Position numbers and translations under genes: made by a program
Shown: one piece after another, positions 12,401-24,400 of the stretch
Layout: each line of letters opens with the position of its first letter
Numbering within the stretch: the first letter of the stretch is position 1
The notes under the pieces: generated by a model
The model's input: only the letters and a program-made list of their open reading frames with translations
Database searches by the model: none
Told to the model about the DNA's origin: nothing
DNA from: Trichopria drosophilae
Lineage: Eukaryota; Arthropoda; Insecta; Hymenoptera; Diapriidae
Reading direction: 5' to 3'
DNA length: 64,000 bases
Assembly (NCBI GenBank): GCA_030407085.1
Contig: CM059585.1
Location: 9,417,001 to 9,481,000, forward strand

Positions 12401-15400
12401 AAGAAATATATCTGCATATTTTTGATTGAACGGTGACTAATTTGACTGCGAACCCATATTATTGTATTGTGTATTCACTTATCTAACATAATGAAATGTA
12501 AATTTCATTACAGGGTCACTTTTCACGACAGAAGACTTTTATAATTTAGGCAAAGCACAGAAAAAATAAGATTAAATAATAATCTGCCTTTCTGTTTTTG
12601 TCTAGGAAAGAATATTTCATTAGCAATAAGTATTTTATGACTATATTCTAACAGTTAATTCATTTTGGAAAGTTAAAAAAAATTGTTCATAACTATTTGT
12701 ATACTTCCTTAGACGTATGTAATGAATGCGCGTAAACTAAAATTGGGGACACTCGTGACATAAATTAAGGAAAAATTTCATACATATTTTTTGGAAATAA
12801 TTTTTATTAAACTCTCAAAGATAATTATAATATTATTTTGAAAAACACAAATTTATTAATTATTATAACATATAAAATTTATTTCTTCAAAAACTTTTCT
12901 ATCTGTTTATATTCTACAATAGAGTAAAAGTTCTTTGGTTTTTTCAATTCTTTGGGAGTTTTAATATGATAAATGATATCGTCTTGAAAAACTTTTTTTT
13001 CTTCATTTTGATTTTCAATGCGTTTGAAATGTTGCATTTTCTACTGGCTGATGGTAACATAATAAGTTTGGTAAATTTTCTTGTATTTTTTTCTCCGTGT
13101 GTACGTTACGCGAGTCGTTAGTAATATTTTCAGGCACGGCGATACCGTCCTCGTAGTATGTTATTAATTTAGTAAATATCGTATCGTAATTATACTATTA
13201 ATTCACTAATGCCAAAATAAAACAAATTTGTGTGAAACTCGAAAGAGTGACACTCATGACGGGGACACTCATGACATTTTGTTCTTTGTTCACTTCTAAA
13301 CAGAGCAAAGTTATGTTTACAAAGATGCGGTTAGTTTTATTCGGACGTGGATCAAAAAGTGTTTTTAATGTGACATGGGCACTAATTTCAAAATATTTAC
13401 TCACCATTTTTACGAAGGGACACTCATGACATACAACTTTTTGCAAAACCTTCGTTCGGTTCTCTGTGTTCATATAAAACTGTGAGTTTGGAATACAGCG
13501 AACTGTGCCTTTTTCACTTCATTTGTTATTGTCACTAGGTGCCGATGCGATGGCAAAGAAGTTTCTATGCTCAGTAGATAAATTTGAAAACACGCGTAAA
13601 TACAACAATGTATATGCAAAATAAAATTAGAAGAAAGTGAGGGACACGCATTGTTTATTTTTTTGAAAGGTTATACTATTGAATGATATTATTATATTTC
13701 GATTTTTTATAAATATAGAATTTCTACTTTACGATTTAATTTTTTTTTCTCTTCTAAACTGGTAGAATCAGGACACTGCATTCGTTTGAAAATGTAAAAT
13801 TGAATGCGGGACAAGGGACACTCATGACATTTTGCTGGCATTTTACCCTGCTATTTTATGTCCAATCATTTTTCCACACTTGTAAGTTGAAAAACGATTA
13901 CAAATTATTGTAGTTTATGAAATAGAAAAAAAAACTTAAGTCAAATTCATGACAAACATTTTGTTTTGGCAAGGGACATGAATATGACAAATTAAATGAA
14001 ATGAGCCATATATGTATCTGGTAAATTTGACTTTTCAAATCGAACGTTAACTGAATTTATATTTTTTTTAATAATATAATTTTCTAAATGTTTGCGTTTA
14101 TGTCTATTTCTTTCTATCTTAATTATTTTAATGTTTTTGAAATCAAAATCGTGTCATTTTTCTATTCTATGTATTGTAAGTCCCGCGTATTTTTGAACAT
14201 CTTCATAAATATTTTTTTTATGTTCTTTAATTCTATTTTTTAATAATCTTCCAGTTTCCCCTATATAAACTCCTGTACAATTTTTACATTTAATTTCATA
14301 GATGACATCTTTTTGATCTAATTTATCTTTGAACGGTTTTATACCCCCAATATTCAAATTAGTGGGTTTATATACAATTCTAACTTTATGATTTCTAAAA
14401 TTATTTTTAATTCTTTCTGAAATATTTTTAATATGAGGTATATTAACAGTTTTATATTTGTTATCTTCCTTTTTACCTTCCATTGTATTATAAAATTTGT
14501 ATACTCTTCTTTTGAAGCATTCTTTAATAAGATAATCAGGATAACAATTGTTTTTTAAAATTTGTTTAGCAATGTTTAAATTCTTTTGTCTAAATTTTAT
14601 GTTTGAAAATCTAATAGCTCTATCTATAATTCCATAAGCTGTACCTATTTTATAATTCAATGGGTGGTTTGAATAGAAATTCAAATATCTGCCTGAAAAA
14701 GAGTTCTTATGGTACCAGTCTGTAATTAAGCAATTATTTTCTTTAATAACTGATATGTCTAAAAAATTAAGCCTGCTATGTTTTTCAACTTCTAACGTGA
14801 AAGAAATTCTATTATGAAAACCTCTAATTTTGTTTAAACTATTAAAAATCGGTAAAATTTTATCTATAAAATCACTAGGAATAGCAGTGAAAATATCATC
14901 TACATATCTGAAATAAAATGGTAGTTTGAAAGGAATTTTAGTAATTAAAATATTTTCAATAAAATCCATCATTAAATCAGCTATAATAGGTGAAAGGGGT
15001 GATCCCATTGGGACTCCAAATTTCTGCTTATATGTGACATTTTGAAAATGAAAATATAAAGAATTTAAAATTATATCGAGTCCTTCAAAAAATTCTTTTT
15101 GAGGCAAACTCGTATGAATCTTAATCTTATTCCAATGATTTTTAAGAATCAATTTTACAATATCAATAGAAAATAGTTTGTAAAGAGTGATATAACATCC
15201 AAAGAGATACGAGAAAAATCAGATGAAAGTTTGAAATTTTTTATTTTTGTATGGAATTCCCAGCTATCTTTTACCCTTTTAGATATTATAGGTAAAAGTT
15301 TATTTAAGATGGATGTATAAAAAACAGAAAGTTTATAAGTTGGTGAATTAATTGTTGAAATAATTATTCGTAATGGGTAATTTTCTTTGCGTACTTTTGG

Positions 15401-18400
15401 AAGGCCATAACATCTAGAAATTGTACTATTATAGACTTTTAGGTGTTTAGCTGTTTTATCATTAATATTTGGAAATACTTGAGAATATGCAGGAATACTT
15501 GGGAATACTCAGGAATATTTGGAAATACTCAAGAATATCTGGAAATACTCGGAAATATCTGGGATTGTCTGGCAATATTTTGAAATATTTGGAACTACCG
15601 GCGATTGATTTACTTTGATTTGTTAAAATATAATAGTTTTATAAATGAAGTCAACTTAAAACAAAGTTTCCAAGTGCTAATAAACGGTACGATCGGGTCC
15701 AATCCTTTCATCATAAAAAGTGCAGACCGTATTGACATTCAAAAACTCTATAAAAAGTTTAAATATTCCTCTTAAATTAATAATTTGTTAAATGTTACCT
15801 TGGTGTTTAAAAACAATGTAAATTACCATGTAAATAAATTAAATGAAATCTATACCTATTTAAGGTAGCTAGACCCCAAGATATCATATGTTAGCGAAAA
15901 TAATTTAATAATACTTCCAGGAATTGAAGTTTTATTATACATGATATTGTTACAGAGTTCAAGCATTATTATTCTTGAAAAAAAATTGAAACTTGCAAAA
16001 AATAATTTATTAACCAACTTTTCTTAGCGACTCAAATTTTCTTCTTATTTTCATTCAAAACTCTTCTAAAAATGAATGGATTTCAATGAATGACGGCTTA
16101 TTTTTTCGAGAAAAAGATTCTCTACAACTTCACCGAATAAATTTCTCAAATTTTTTTGCCTGATCACTAAAATTGTTCAGAAAAGTTCAAAAATAATATA
16201 TATTTTTTTTAATAATTCGAGATATTTGACCGAAGTTTTAGAAATTCAAGAAATTCATTCAGTGAAGTTGTAGAGAATCTTTGTTTTGAAAAAATAAGCC
16301 GTCATTCATTGAAATCCATTCATTTTTAGAAAAGTTTTGAATGAAAATAAGAAGAAAATTTGAGTCGCTAAGACAAGTTGGTTATCAAATTATTTTTGCA
16401 AGTTTCAATTTTTTTTTTCAAGAAAAATAACGCTCGAATTCTGTCACAATATCATGCATAATAAAAATTTTATTCCTGGATGTGTATTAAAATATTTTCG
16501 CTAACATATTATATCCTGGGGTCTAATTACCTTAAGTTAAATTTGTTCATTTAAGAACGTTGAGATGTTGAACCATGTAGTAGAACAGCTGAATCTAATA
16601 AGTAATTAATTAATGTCGTAAAATTATGAGCTGGGAATACTAGGAATGCAACTACGAATATTCCCACTTTTGGGAATACCTGTACATATTTTGGTCAGCG
16701 GTTGAACCCTCGAGTATACAGTTTCAACAGGCAGGTTAACTGTAAGTTAACTTTTACGTGTTACAAAGAGATGACATAAAGTTTCCAAGTGCTAATAAAC
16801 GGTACGATCGGGTCCAATCCTTTCATCATAAAAAGTGCAGACCGTATTGACATTCAAAAACTCTATAAAAAGTTTAAATATTCCTCTTAAATTAATAATT
16901 TGTTAAATGTTACCTTGGTGTTTAAAAACAATGTAAATTACCATGTAAATATATTAATTGAAATCTATACCTATTTTAAGTTAACGAGCAAAGTCGTTGC
17001 GAGCGGATTTTTAAAAAATTTGATACTTTCAGAAATCATTCTATAAGCCATCTCGAGTACGAAATGAAAAGAATTATGTTAATATTTTTACTCGATCTCT
17101 CTAAATATGAGTTTACATTTTTAGCAAGCAGAAAATTGATTAAAAAACATCGATACATCCTTTAAAATATAAAAAACGATATTTATGTTCTTTAGAATTG
17201 CTTGATTTATCGTATTTTATCGATTACAAACGTTAATCGTATAATGTAACTTAACTACCTTCTGTAATGAACTGGAGTTATTGAAATAAGTTTTAACTCA
17301 CCGAATATGAAGTAAATGAGACGAACTTAAAAATGTACCTTGTACTTTCAATAATATTCATGTTAATTTTAGTAAAAAAAAATTAACACTAGTTAGAGTT
17401 TCATGACCGCTTTCATAATAATAGTATTAAAAATGCATGTATTCTTGGTTTTTCGGTCCTTTAACTAAATATTAGCAAAAAATTTTCAAGTTTCCTAAAA
17501 AAATATACTTTAAAAAACAAAGGAGGGCAAAAAAAATTTTTTGCTAATATTTAGTTAAAGGACCGAAAAACCAAGAATAGATGCATTTTTAATACCTTGT
17601 ACTTTCTTCATTATTGTTTTAAATATGTAAAAAATTTGCATCTGAAAATCCGCACTTGTCGCATTTTCGCGAACTTCACGACCCAATATCTCCGTTAAAG
17701 AAAAATTTAAAAATTTGAAACTTTGGGAATATTTAAAACAAACCTTCACGCACTAAAATTTTCCCGTTGGTCCCATGCCTAGTTTGGGAAATATTAGTAT
17801 TTCAAAATTCTACTTTATTTTCAGGGTTAAATGTTCGTTTAGCGCAATCGATGACGTTCGATGTCGGTAAATTCAAAAATGATGAAATTTTGCCTTTGTT
17901 AAGAATGCTCGACAAATCTTGGCTAATGCACCCAAAAAGTTCTTCAAATATTAACATTTGTTAACATTTGTTACGTCTGGATAACTTTCCGTTGACGAAT
18001 GCTCAAGTCCACGATATATCATGGATGCAAATAGATATCACTAAAACAAAATCGAGATTCTTGTCGTATAATATATTACGAAACTAGTCCTTGTACGTTT
18101 TGTCAGACTATTAAGCATTGTTAAGACAAACGAGCTTAAAGTACGATTTTTCCAAATTTTAGAGCGTACAATCCAACATTTTTATTTTGATATTGCTCTA
18201 AAAAACATAACTTTAGTCGAATCGCTCTGTAAATTTCAGAGAATCTCCGCATAATTATATTGTTTCAAATAGAAAGCGGTCCAATAGTGTGCCTATATTT
18301 AAAAAAATTCTACAGCCTAAAATGTGAGCGTAACACCGATTATTAGAAATTGGAAAATTTCTTACTTTTTTCATTATAGAAAAAATAACTTTTTCTTATT

Positions 18401-21400
18401 TCAATTTTTAATTTCACACATTCATTCTACATGAAAAGCCCTACAAAATGAGATGTCCAACATACGTGTGCCTCAAAAGTTTACTTTGTGGGAAGACTTT
18501 AAAAATGGTCTGTTCTGTGCGAAACTCGTTCGAAAAAGCAACATTTTCAAATGGCACACTTAAAGGACGTTTATTACGGGGATCAACTAGGATGTAATTT
18601 CTTCCTTATAGTATTTCTGAAGTTCCCATCACATGTTCAAGTTGCCGTTGGATATCCTACATCGTAAAATCGACATTTTAGTAACATGAAATATTGACAC
18701 TCCACATTTTTTTTAATTATTCATTATCTTTACGATTAGAATGCAAGACTAACATCGTAAAAAGTAAATTAACGTTTTTTTGGGATGAAAATAGCTATTT
18801 AATAAAAAAAAATAAGTCACGATCAGTCGATATTAATACACGGATAGAAATATTTGACCACCACAGGTAAAAGTTGACTTTTGTCATTGACTCTTCTCGA
18901 AGTAAGATAAATCATGTTATAGAATTCATTCCACCTATAATTTTATTAAAATTTCGAAATTATTGTAAAAAGCGTAAGTTTTTCATATTTTGTGCAATAT
19001 AAAAAAAAATTTTGTCCAAAAACGAGTAACACCAACTGTTTCTTATCCCTTAAGAGCCCCAGAAACAAGAAAAAAATGTTCCATTAGTGCGCCACTAAAA
19101 TAATTTTTGATGATCTTTAGAAGAGAAAAGTTAAAGGTTCTGTAGAATTACACATATATTACCTGGAAAATGGTAACATTATGTCATCTCTTTGTTAACC
19201 TGCCTGTTGAAACTGTATACTCGAGGGCTCAACCGCTGACCAAAATATGTACAGGTATTCCCAAAAGTGGGAATATTCGTAGTTGCATTCCTAGTATTCC
19301 CAGCTCATAATTTTACGACATTAATTAATTACTTATTAGATTCACCTGTTCTACTACATGGTTCAACATCTCAACGTTCTTAAATGAACAAATTTAACTT
19401 AAGGTAGTTAGACCCCAGGATATAATATGTTAGCGAAAATATTTTAATACACATCCAGGAATAAAATTTTTATTATGCATGATATTGTGACAGAATTCGA
19501 GCGTTATTTTTCTTGAAAAAAAAAATTGAAACCTGCAAAAATAATTTGATAACCAACTTGTCTTAGCGACTCAAATTTTCTTCTTATTTTCATTCAAAAC
19601 TTTTCTAAAAATGAATGGATTTCAATGAATGACGGCTTATTTTTTCAAAAAAAAGATTCTCTACAACTTCACCGAATGAATTTCTTGAATTTCTAAAACT
19701 TTGGTCAAATATCTCGAATTATTAAAAAAAATATATATTATTTTTCAACTTTTCTGAACAATTTTAGTGATCAGGCAAAAAAATTTAAGAAATTTATTCC
19801 GTGAAGTTGTAGAGAATCTTTTTCTCGAAAAAATAAGCCGCAATTCATTGAAATCCATTCATTTTTAGAAGAGTTTTGAATGAAAATAAGAAGAAAATTT
19901 GAGTCGCTAAGACAAGTTGGTTAACAAATTATTTTTTGCAAGTTTCAATTTTTTTTCAAGAATAATAATGCTTGAACTCTGTAACAATATCATGTATAAT
20001 AAAACTTCAATTCCTGGAAGTATTATTAAATTATTTTCGCTAACATATGATATCTTGGGGTCTAGCTACCTTAAATAGGTATAGATTTCATTTAATTTAT
20101 TTACATGGTAATTTACATTGTTTTTAAACACCAAGGTAACATTTAACAAATTATTAATTTAAGAGGAATATTTAAACTTTTTATAGAGTTTTTGAATGTC
20201 AATACGGTCTGCACTTTTTATGATGAAAGGATTGGACCCAATCGTACCGTTTATTAGCACTTGGAAACTTTATGTCATCTCTTTGTAACACGTAAAAGTT
20301 AACTTACAGTTAACCTGCCTGTTGAAACTGTATACTCGAGGGTTCAACCGCTGACCAAAATATGTACAGGTATTCCCAAAAGTGGGAATATTCGTAGTTG
20401 CATTCCTAGTATTCCCAGCTCATAATTTTACGACATTAATTAATTACTTATTAGATTCAGCTGTTCTACTACATGGTTCAACATCTCAACGTTCTTAAAT
20501 GAACAAATTTAACTTAAGGTAATTAGACCCCAGGATATAATATGTTAGCGAAAATATTTTAATACACATCCAGGAATAAAATTTTTATTATGCATGATAT
20601 TGTGACAGAATTCGAGCGTTATTTTTCTTGAAAAAAAAAATTGAAACTTGCAAAAATAATTTGATAACCAACTTGTCTTAGCGACTCAAATTTTCTTCTT
20701 ATTTTCATTCAAAACTTTTCTAAAAATGAATGGATTTCAATGAATGACGGCTTATTTTTTCAAAAAAAAAGATTCTCTACAACTTCACCGAATGAATTTC
20801 TTGAATTTCTAAAACTTCGGTCAAATATCTCGAATTATTAAAAAAAATATATATTATTTTTTAACTTTTCTGAACAATTTTAGTGATCAGGCAAAAAAAT
20901 TTGAGAAATTTATTCGGTGAAGTTGTAGAGAATCTTTTTCTCGAAAAAATAAGCCGTCATTCATTGAAATCCATTCATTTTTAGAAGAGTTTTGAATGAA
21001 AATAAGAAGAAAATTTGAGTCGCTAAGAAAAGTTGGTTAATAAATTATTTTTTGCAAGTTTCAATTTTTTTTCAAGAATAATAATGCTTGAACTCTGTAA
21101 CAATATCATGTATAATAAAACTTCAATTCCTGGAAGTATTATTAAATTATTTTCGCTAACATATGATATCTTGGTGTCTAGCTACCTTAAATAGGTATAG
21201 ATTTCATTTAATTTATTTACATGGTAATTTACATTGTTTTTAAACACCAAGGTAACATTTAACAAATTATTAATTTAAGAGGAATATTTAAACTTTTTAT
21301 AGAGTTTTTGAATGTCAATACGGTCTGCACTTTTTATGATGAAAGGATTGGACCCGATCGTACCGTTTATTAGCACTTGGAAACTTTGTTTTAAGTTGAC

Positions 21401-24400
21401 TTCATTTATAAAACTATTATATTTTAACAAATCAAAGTAAATCAATCGCCGGTAGTTCCAAATATTTCAAAATATTGCCAGACAATCCCAGATATTTCCG
21501 TGTATTTCCAGATATTCTTGAGTATTTCCAGATATTCTTGAGTATTTCCAAATATTGTCGAGTATTTTCATCTATTTCCGAGTATTCCTTAGTATTCCCG
21601 AATATTATACTTTATATTCCCTCGTGTATACTTTAACTTTAACTCCAAGTTCGCCTAAACGTTAACAAAACGTTATTATAATATAATATATAAATTTTTA
21701 TTTAAGCTTGTATATACATCTTAGTTATAACTACGATAACAATTTTTAAGTTATAATCTAAAAAATGTTTAATTCACAAGGCCATGGGCCTGTCTGTGAA
21801 GTACTGCAAGACACCCGTTGAGATGTCAGCAGATATACGAACAAACAGTATACCATTTGTTTCGCTACGCTCGCATAAAAAGACAAGTGATATATGTTTA
21901 ATTCCCCCGTCAGTTTTTTACAAACTAGTCTGTTTTCCATAATTTTAATGTTAATAGACTTCAGTCTTCTACTATCAACTACTTCATCTCGGGACGAAAC
22001 GCAAAATATTTTCAATAGACATTAGTTTATTTGATTATCGCTAGAGGGAAACAAAATCCATGGATATTAATTATTTTTATAGATACTTATACAGCCCGTT
22101 TTAAACAGAGATTTTGTCGGCGATAATTACACAAATCCCGGCTTCTTACATTTAATATGTAAAATGTGTTTTCCATCGAAAACCGAGTAGACACTTAAAA
22201 TCAATTTAATTTATTTTTGCTTAGTCAGTTGACCGACATATACCAAGATTATTCAAATATTAAATTTATATCAACTACTTCGTATAGTTTAAAATAATTG
22301 AAACTGATAGCCGCTACATATTCATAACAACTTCTCGCCAACATTGTTTTCGTGTTTGGTTCCATTACATTCCCCCTAGTACCAACCCCATGGTTAACTC
22401 ACAGTAATAGTTTATTTTTAATTGAATACTTTAACACTACTTCCACAAACTTTTGTCTCAAATCTAACATATTTGTGTTTGAGAAGAGTAATTCGGTCGA
22501 GTATCTTCTACTTACTCCTGTAATAGCCTTTAAAGCACTATTTTGCAACGTTTGTAAGTTTTTCAAATGTTTAGTCTTGACTCCTCCCCAAGCAATATGA
22601 TATACCATTTTCATTTTTGAGGGCTGTAAAATCGGCTTTAATCTAGTAAAGGTATATGTTAGATATCGTAGTTTCGCATTTACAGATTTACATTGGTGAT
22701 CCCATCTTAAATGTGAGTCAATAATTATTCCTAAATATTTGGTACGGCTAGTTTTTTTTCAGGTAACTACAATTACATATATTTACATTTTTCTCGACAC
22801 ACTTATCTGGATTATGCAACTTAATACTAAAGGAACACATACTGTTTTATCTAAAATTCTGCTGCCGCTTCTTCTGACAATGCACTCCACGATTTATTTT
22901 TAATAAGCAAAACAGTATCATCCGCGAACGCTCTAATACTACCATTTGTAACTACTTCGAACATATCATTTGTATACACTATGAATAACAGTGGTCCTAA
23001 AATTGATCCTTGTGGTACACCGTGAGTTATAAGCTCATAGTTACTATAAGTATCCCCTATTTTAACACATTGCGTTCCACCCGTTAAGTAGTTCGAGATC
23101 AGTTTGTAAGTAATTCCCCTGAGGCCATATCTTCATTACAAAACGGTCTGACAAATAGTTATCAAATTGGTAGTCAAATAGTTACCGAAAACGTTATTCA
23201 ATCAATATCATAACAGTTAGCAATTTGGAAACTTAGAGGATAACTGTTTTTGGTGCATTCTAACCTTTTCATTTACATTTAGGATTTAAAAGTTAACACG
23301 TAACTTTTGCAGTTAACGATACGTTAACATTTTTGTAACTTGGTGCTAGCTGGGAAGTTTCCAACGAAAACTGACTAGAATTTCAGAAAAATTGATCTAT
23401 TTAACAAAAAGCTACAAGAATATCAGAAATATTTCACAAATATCTCATTCTCTGCTGAAATCAATGTATTTTTTACGGCTACATTTACAAAACGAGTAGA
23501 CACGCTGCAACATCTCGAAATAATTTTTGTATTTTATCGTTATGCTATCTTAACAATTGATCACATTAAAAGTGGATTAGATGTTTCCCAATTTGATGTC
23601 GTATTAAGTAAACGAACATCTAATCGACCTGTACGAAGGATGTCGATAAAATTAGTTGATGTCGTAGTCATTTCAGCAGGTGACGGCTGTATGCACAAAA
23701 CAGTGGTAATCGGTCAGTTGCTCGGCCGCGAACGGTAATGTAACGCTAAACAGAGTTGCGCTTGGTTGCAGGAAGAGGAAGCTCTCCTGAACGAGATGGA
23801 AGTCACCGGCCAGGCCTTCGAGGACATGCAGGAGCAAAACTCTCGTTTGATACAACAACTGCGAGAGAAGGATGACGCAAACTTCAAGCTAATGACAGAG
23901 AGGATCAAAAGTAATCAACTGCACAAATTGGCTCGAGAAGAAAAGGACGTCTTGAAGGAACAAGTGTCGACGTTGACAACTCAGGTGGAAGCTGCGAACG
24001 TTGTCGTTAGGAAGCTGGAAGAGAAGGAACGGCTACTCCAGAATTCCTTGACGACGGTCGAAAAGGAACTGGCACTCCGTCAACAAGCCATGGAAATGCA
24101 CAAAAGGAAAGCTATCGAAAGCGCACAATCGGCAGCTGACCTCAAACTTCATCTTGGTAAGTTTCGAATACGACAAATTCAATCGTAAAGTTAAATAAAA
24201 TTTGTGTTTTTTGCGACGTTTAGAGAAATATCATTCTCAAATGAAAGAAGCTCAGCAAGTCGTAGCTGAGAAAACAAGTTCGTTGGAAGCAGAGGCGTAC
24301 AAAACGAAACGACTCCAGGTACGTTCACTAGTAAGTTAATTTTTAATAATCTCTTTTTGTTGGTTTTCTTTTGTTTTGAAAAAAAATTAAGTTTGCAGCA

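Larger units (their letters stand above)
9925..15465 (-). mobile_element. Penelope-like element, degraded, with two insertions
   Basis: Reading leftward, an RT begins near 15460 ([15 protein letters not shown], then [11 protein letters not shown]), the main open frame follows (14154-15152), then a Lys/Asn-rich tail (14040-14150), then a 3' part. The 3' part reaches the signature TTTAACGTTTCGACCATTGA (10040-10060) and TTTTCGTAAGTGAAAAT (about 9968). It is split by a TIR element (12208-14008) and a Jockey-like fragment (10191-11840). It sits inside the left arm of the large inverted-repeat element, whose GGAATACT-type repeats are found on both sides. Confidence 0.75.
17000..19190. other. Single-copy centre of the inverted-repeat element
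   Basis: Mostly AT-rich and without a long open frame. It holds a 58-bp inverted repeat (17429-17590) and one coding-like stretch (17820-18087). Two short segments near 18300 and 19020 share words such as GCGTAACACCGATTATTAGA and GAGTAACACCAACTGTTTCT and may be related. Nothing else recognised. Confidence 0.4.
19190..21640 (-). repeat. Right-arm inner repeats, two 1.1-kb tandem copies, inverted to left arm
   Basis: Order: block B (19190-19390), TTAA element (19403-20070), block A (20075-20280), block B (20285-20500), TTAA element (20518-21186), block A (21190-21400), then the GGAATACT-type short repeats (21440-21640). The left arm has the same series in reverse, with one TTAA element fewer. 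Confidence 0.8.
9600..23345. mobile_element. Large inverted-repeat (foldback-like) element hosting other insertions
   Basis: The left arm 9600-9915, continuing at about 15470-16985, is the reverse complement of the right arm 20075-21685, continuing at 23128-23345. Shared blocks include GTTACCGAAAACGTTATTCA at the outer ends, CTTTAACTTTAACTC next to GTATACACGAGGGAATA, and GGAATACT-type short repeats at 15480-15600 and 21440-21640. Both arms are interrupted by later insertions, which is why they look split. The centre (17000-19190) is mostly single copy. I found no transposase, no clear target duplication, and the end points are good to about 10 bp only. The superfamily is not identified. Confidence 0.7.
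9131..23771 (+). other. Bre1: Giant Bre1 intron (14.6 kb) filled by nested mobile elements
   Basis: Donor CAG|GTATATC at 9131 and acceptor GGTTGCAG at 23771 join in frame, ending QVASQKQ and resuming EEEALLNEM. Every other intron in the visible part is 54-403 bp. The flanks 9131-9599 and 23346-23771 carry no recognised repeat; the rest is mobile DNA listed separately. Confidence 0.85.

Noticed and set aside
9600..23345. Polinton/Maverick or endogenous viral element as an explanation for the long inverted repeats
   Set aside because: No polymerase, integrase, capsid or packaging gene is visible in the single-copy centre.
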